From assembly GCA_043228905.1 (NCBI GenBank), contig JBHGNT010000014.1, forward strand, positions 6,386,001 to 6,450,000: DNA of 64,000 bases. Direction: 5' to 3'. This document shows, one piece after another, positions 60,191 to 64,000 of this stretch; positions within the stretch are counted from its first letter, which is position 1; each line of letters opens with the position of its first letter. This DNA comes from Azolla caroliniana. Taxonomy: Eukaryota; Polypodiophyta. The notes beneath the pieces were generated by a model. The model was not told the DNA's origin, did no database searches, and saw only the letters and a list, made by a program, of their open reading frames with translations. The translations under genes and the position numbers were made by a program.

Positions 60191-61640
60191 GATTTGGTGC
60201 AATTTGCCTAAAGGGCAGAAAACACTTCCATGCAAATGGGTTTATAAAATGAAGGTCATTTCTGATTCCTCACCATAGTACAAAGCAAGATTGGTTGCAA
60301 ATGGATACAAGCAGGAATATGGAGTTGATTTTGATGAGATCTTCTCGCCTGTAGTCAAGATGACTACATTAAGAATCATTTTGGGCTTAGTTGCAGCTGA
60401 AGATATGGAGCTCATACAGATGGATGTGAAGACCGCCTTTTTACATAGCGATCTGCATGAAGACATATATATGCAGCAGCCTGAAGGTTTTGTTGCTAAA
60501 GGCAAAGAGAAGATGGTTTGTAAGCTCAAAAGGAGTTTGTATGGGTTGAAACAAGCACCAAGAGAATGGTATCATAAATTTGATGCATTTATGCAGTCTC
60601 AAGGTTTTCGTAGAAGTCAAGTGGACCACTGCTTGTACACCAAGAAGGCAGGAGATGGCAGCCTGATTATCTTGGTTTTGTATGTTGATGATATGTTGAT
60701 TGTTGGCAAGGATGTTCATGCCTTGAATTCATTGAAGCAGAGCCTTCATGGCAGCTTTGATATGAAGGATCTTGGTGATGCAAATCACATCCTTGGCATG
60801 CGAATACTCCGAAACCGGTCGGAAGGGGTACTCTTTCTATCTCAGCAGGAGTATATCTCCAAGGTTTTGAAGTGTTTCAATATGGAGGGGGGGAAAACAA
60901 TTGGGGTTCCATTGCCTCCATAGTTGAAACTCAGTGCAGAAGACAGCCCTACATCTGATGATGAGAAGGCTGAAATGGCTAAGGTTCCATATGCTTCAGC
61001 CGTTGGCAGTTTGATATATGTGACGGTTGCTACACGCCCTGATATTGCCTTTGCAGTGGGAGTGGTTAGTAGGTACATGAAAAATCCCGGCAAAGAGCAT
61101 TGGGAAGCGATCAAAAGGTATTATGAGATACCTCAAAGGCACAAAGGACTTGGGCATTTGCTTTGGAAAGCAAAAGGCATCTGTCGTTGGTTTTACGGAT
61201 GCGGACTATGCTGGTCACGCAGACTGCAGGAAGTCTACTTCTGGGTATGTGTTTACTTTCACAGGAGGAGCGGTTTCTTGGATCTCCAGACTACAAAAGT
61301 GTGTTGCATTGTCTACTACAGAGGCAGAGTATGTTGCTGCCACTGAGGCATGCAAAGAGGCTTTATGGCCTTCATATCTAATGAGAGATCTTGGCATTAC
61401 AGAGTTACCTATTCTTCATTGTGACAGCCAGAGTGCTATCATGCTAGCTCGGAATCTCGCCTTTCATGCAAAGATGAAGCACATAGAGGTGAAGTATCAC
61501 TTCATCAGAGATGTACTTGACAGCAAGAACATTGAGCTTGTCAAAGTACATTCGTGAGAATATCTGATCCTGCAGATCTTCTCACGAAGTGTCTTCCAGC
61601 TGAGCGATTTGCTCATTGCCGACAGACGATGGGAGTTGGA
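60191..61640 (+). pseudogene. element D reverse transcriptase-RNase H
   Basis: RT reads CKWVYKMK, TAG at 60276-60278, YKARLVANGYKQEYGVDF, IQMDVKTAFLHSDLHEDIY, YGLKQAPREWYHKF, active site LYVDDMLIVG (about 60676-60705), KDLGDANHILGM, TAG at 60921-60923, then RPDIAFAVGVVSRYM. A small frameshift near 61120 passes into RNase H: GFTDADYAGHADCRKSTSGY, LSTTEAEYVAATEA, KHIEVKYHFIRD, and TGA at 61555. The final part (LLTKCLPAERFAHC-like) is in another frame. It is otherwise well preserved. Confidence 0.85.
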
Positions 61641-61734
61641 TAGATGTATGTAGTTCAGCTTTGTACATACTTAGACTTAGCTGACTTTCGTCTTCTTTTT
61701 TCTTCTCACGACACATTGCCTTTAGGTGGGAGGT

Positions 61735-61939
61735 TGTTGGGAATAAAGGGCCATCGTGCCTTGTGTGAACGCACTCGTAGCACACTTTTGACTTGTATAT
61801 ACATAATATCTAAAAACCAAAAAAGAGGTACACTCTTTGTACCCAAGACAGCAGGCATCTCTCTCTCTCCCTTTGTCTCTCACTCAAACTCTCTCCCTCT
61901 CTGTTTTTGACCTAAACCCTAATCCTCATGCTGCCTTCA
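61735..61939 (+). repeat. 3' LTR of element D (205 bp)
   Basis: It matches the 5' LTR apart from a few substitutions and loss of a TTATTAGTGCACGAG-like segment near its start. It is followed by the TTAAC duplication and the rest of element E's LTR. Confidence 0.9.
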
Positions 61940-61944
61940 TTAAC

Positions 61945-62036
61945 TAGGTTCATACTATTCTAAGTATGTTCACACCCAACAACTACTTAACTAGGTTCCC
62001 ACCAAAGCTTTCATAAGTTACACATTAAGTGTAACA
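61945..62036 (-). repeat. element E 3' LTR, inner part
   Basis: Continuation of E's LTR beyond the D insertion. On the minus strand it begins TGTTACAC and is preceded by a purine tract (ACAAGGGGGTT). Confidence 0.72.
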
Positions 62037-62849
62037 AACCCCCTTGTATTGAATGGTGTGAACTTGAATGTCATCACTATCCAGGTGTTGGAAGAATGCC
62101 CAATTCCTTGCGAAAATATTCAAACGTTTCTCGTGATAAGCCTTGGTGAAAATGTTAGCAACATTTTCATGAGTTGGTACATAGACCAAGTTTATCTCTT
62201 TAGCATGGAACTGCTCCCCCACATAATGATAGTGCACCTCAATGTGTTTTGTTCGTGCATGGAAGATAGGATTTCTTGCAATATCCATGGCACTTTGACT
62301 ATCTGTAAATATACAAGTAGGAGATGGTTGCTGAAGTGACAAATTGGACAATAATCTCTTGAGCCAAACTCACTCTACTGTAGCACTGAATGCTGCTCTA
62401 CAACTTGATGTTGCCACTGTTGGCTGTTTCTTGCTGAGCCAGGAAACATAGGAATTGTTGATCATGAAACAATTGCCACTATGTGAGACACGAGTGTTGT
62501 AGCAGCCAGCCCAATCACTATCAGTGAATGTTGTTAAAGTAGATGAATTGTCTTCTCCATAGAAGAGGCTGAAATCCACAATGCCTTTGAGGTAACGGAA
62601 AACTCACTTGGCTGCTTGCCAATGCTTTGTTCTAGGGTTGTGCATAAACCTGCTTAATTGTGAAACGGCATATTGAATGTCAGGTCACGTGTTGCACAAA
62701 AATATCAAACAACCTACACCTTGCTGGTATAAGAGTACATCAATTGGTTCTACTTTGTCTTGGTATGAGAATTTGAATCTTGCTTCTACAAGGGTGGAGA
62801 TTGGCTTGCACTCGTCAAACCTGAATCGTTGTAGGAGCTTCTCTTCAAA
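62037..62849 (-). pseudogene. element E RNase H remnant
   Basis: Only the last part of the polyprotein remains. Reading leftward: end of RT (ECKPISTL-like to YAVSQLSRFMHNP), then FTDSDWAGCYNTRVSHSG and SWLSKKQPTVATSS (62579-62370), where STAEAE has become SCRAA, and finally [26 protein letters not shown] and NVANIFTKA (62351-62025). Gag, protease, integrase and most RT are absent, so a large deletion joins RT directly to the right LTR near 62850. Confidence 0.78.
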
Positions 62850-63017
62850 CCTATATTCACACCTAACAGTTACTTAACTAGGTTCATACTATTCTAAGTA
62901 TGTTTACACCCAACAACTACTTAACTAGGTTCACACTATTTTAACTATGTTTACACCCAACGACTACTTAACTAGGTTCACACGAAAGCTTTCATAAGTT
63001 ACACATTCAGTGTAACA
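62850..63017 (-). repeat. element E 5' LTR remnant with 47-bp tandem repeats
   Basis: It carries about two and a half copies of a 47-bp unit of the form TTTACACCCAACAACTACTT + AACTAGGTTCACACTATTT... and ends AGTGTAACA. The left LTR has fewer regular units. Confidence 0.75.
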
Positions 63018-63530
63018 TGGGGGACCTTCATTACTTCCTCAGGATCAAAGTGATCCAAACCTCCGACAACATATTGATAAGCCAAAGACATTATGTGCTG
63101 AATATGCTGTTCAAATTCGGCATGATTGACTGTTGATCCGTCTCAACTTCTCTGGACAGAAATGTCAAGCTTCGCCACAATTCCACCTCAGCATGCGACG
63201 AGACACGGTTCCGAAAAATTGTCAGAAGCCTAATTTATTTGACGATCACCCAGCCGAATCTTAGTTATCCAATCGGGCTGATCAGTTGATTTATGTCCAA
63301 GCTGACGGCCGATCACCTTCAGTGCGTGCATCGGATATTGAGGTATGTTAGCAGCTCTAAAGACCGTGCATTGCTGTATCGGACTGGTGTAGCCGAACAA
63401 CTAGTTGGTTACACGGATGCCGATTGGGCCGGAAATGTCGGTGATCGCCAATCGACATTGGGATATGCGTTCTCATGGGGACAGCTGAATGAGCTGAGAG
63501 AATGGAAGGGAGCAAATTGACTAAGGGGAG
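63018..63530 (+). pseudogene. element C RT end and truncated RNase H
   Basis: C's frame resumes after E with DLHYFLRIKV, SQRHYVLNMLFKFGM, a TGA, then YLTITQPNLSY and HLQCVHRILRYV. RNase H starts as GYTDADWAGNVGDRQSTLGYAF and ends after about 15 residues; the STTEAEY and KHIEVDYH parts are missing. An extra G at the junction (five instead of four) adds a shift. Confidence 0.75.
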
Positions 63531-63943
63531 ACCAGTCGACAAGGGGAGCAACGGAGAGGACGAGCCGGAGCCAACCGAAGGCAAGAGGAGAGCTGATGGT
63601 GAAGACGAATCGGAGACAACTATTTGGATGAAGGAAATGATTCGGTCGAGCCGAATCATGTGAGTGCCGAACGGATGAGAAGGCAGCCGAAACTGACGCC
63701 GAGAAGCAGAAGCCGACGAGTTAAAGGACGCTAAAGTCGTAGAAGCAAGAAGAAAACTGACGAACGTCTTGGGAGCAAACAAGAGCAAGACCGAATGGGT
63801 CAAGGAGCACAGGACCGAACGTGTCAAGGAGAGCGGGATCGAACGGGTCGTGGAGCACGGGCCAAAAGGCATGCAGCCAGGAGAAGCTGGAGCAAAGGAC
63901 CGGCTAGAGTTGACGGTGACCTCAAGTTGAGCTTGAGGGGGAG
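63531..63943 (+). other. element C 3' untranslated region
   Basis: A GC- and purine-rich stretch with loosely repeated GACCGAACGTGTCAAGGAG-like units (63750-63870), ending in the purine tract TTGAGGGGGAG before the 3' LTR. A long minus-strand frame here is not supported by any family. Confidence 0.55.
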
Positions 63944-64000
63944 TGTTGACTGACAAGCTCAACATGGGCTGAATAGGCTAAAGGCCAAAAGGCCGAATCG
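63944..64000 (+). repeat. start of element C 3' LTR (cut by window end)
   Basis: 57 bp matching 53628-53684 with a few substitutions. The rest lies outside the window. Confidence 0.85.

Larger units (their letters stand above)
57106..61939 (+). mobile_element. copia element D nested in E's LTR
   Basis: A plus-strand Ty1/copia element with both LTRs (57106-57324 and 61735-61939) and a perfect 5-bp duplication TTAAC (57101-57105 and 61940-61944). Primer site TGGTATCAGAGC is at 57328-57339 and purine tract GGTGGGAGG precedes the 3' LTR. The 3' LTR lacks about 14 bp present in the 5' copy. It carries all domains but with several premature TAG codons and at least two frameshifts. This is the innermost of three nested levels. 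Confidence 0.92.
56894..63017 (-). mobile_element. copia element E nested in C, mostly deleted
   Basis: A minus-strand element. The 3' LTR on the left is split by element D (56894-57105 and 61945-62036, about 304 bp; plus-strand ends TGTAGAAAATAC and AGTGTAACA). The 5' LTR on the right survives only as about 62850-63017, ending AGTGTAACA. The interior keeps only the end of RT and RNase H. Target duplication is imperfect (AGGGG at 56889-56893, TGGGG at 63018-63022), blurred by a G run. Confidence 0.75.
53628..64000 (+). mobile_element. copia element C, host of the E/D nest
   Basis: A plus-strand Ty1/copia element. The 5' LTR starts TGTTGAGTGACAAGCTCAAC at 53628; the same start (TGTTGACTGACAAGCTCAAC) recurs at 63944 after a purine tract, so the 3' LTR runs out of the window. 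Its RT is interrupted after KDLG at 56893 and resumes at 63018 with DLHYF. The 5' target duplication cannot be tested without sequence beyond 64000. Confidence 0.85.

Noticed and set aside
63357-63965. Minus-strand 202-residue frame in element C's 3' region
   Set aside because: Ser/Leu-rich reading of purine-rich transposon UTR; it overlaps RNase H remnants and has no family features.
1-64000. CRISPR array, bacterial operon or organelle insertion
   Set aside because: No spaced direct repeats of that kind, no ribosome-binding-site operons and no plastid or mitochondrial gene text were seen.

Overview
The window is nuclear DNA of a land plant. It holds multi-exon genes with short GT-AG introns, two plant transcription-factor families (NF-YA and class III HD-ZIP), sites matching the conserved plant microRNAs miR169 and miR166, and many Ty1/copia elements. 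The species cannot be fixed from sequence alone. The LINE reverse transcriptase resembles proteins I associate with fern genomes, and the HD-ZIP III protein is unusually divergent, so a fern is possible. That is a memory-based inference of low confidence.

Layout. 1-5.9 kb: two decayed LINE copies in opposite orientation, a copia gag relic and unidentified coding-like remnants. 5.9-9.9 kb: AT-rich spacer with microsatellites. 9.9-16.0 kb: an NF-YA gene on the + strand, with a GC-rich promoter island, a long leader, six coding exons (432 codons) and a miR169-type site in the 3' UTR. 16.0-19.7 kb: spacer holding a clean 284-bp Mutator-type MITE with a perfect 9-bp target duplication. 19.7-25.7 kb: a complete 18-exon HD-ZIP III gene on the - strand (884 codons), whose miR165/166 site is split by an intron. 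25.7-28.0 kb: an extreme microsatellite cluster upstream of that gene. 28.0-43.4 kb: AT-rich spacer with a hAT-type MITE and a tRNA-like SINE-type relic. 43.4-64.0 kb: a stack of copia retrotransposons. Element A (+) carries a nested minus-strand element B and a solo LTR. Element C (+) carries element E (-), and E carries element D (+) inside its LTR.

Function. The two cellular genes are convergent, about 4 kb apart, and both look microRNA-controlled. NF-YA is the DNA-contacting subunit of the trimeric CCAAT-binding complex. HD-ZIP III proteins set organ polarity, meristem and vascular patterning. Nothing shows that they act together. All retroelement coding regions here are disrupted. Element B is the youngest: its LTRs differ at one visible site over about 361 bp, yet its reading frames and 5' LTR carry deletions. 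I see no CRISPR array, rRNA or intact tRNA gene, and no non-transposon novel system that I could defend. The best leads are the divergent HD-ZIP III protein, the NF-YA promoter and leader architecture, and the transposon nest.
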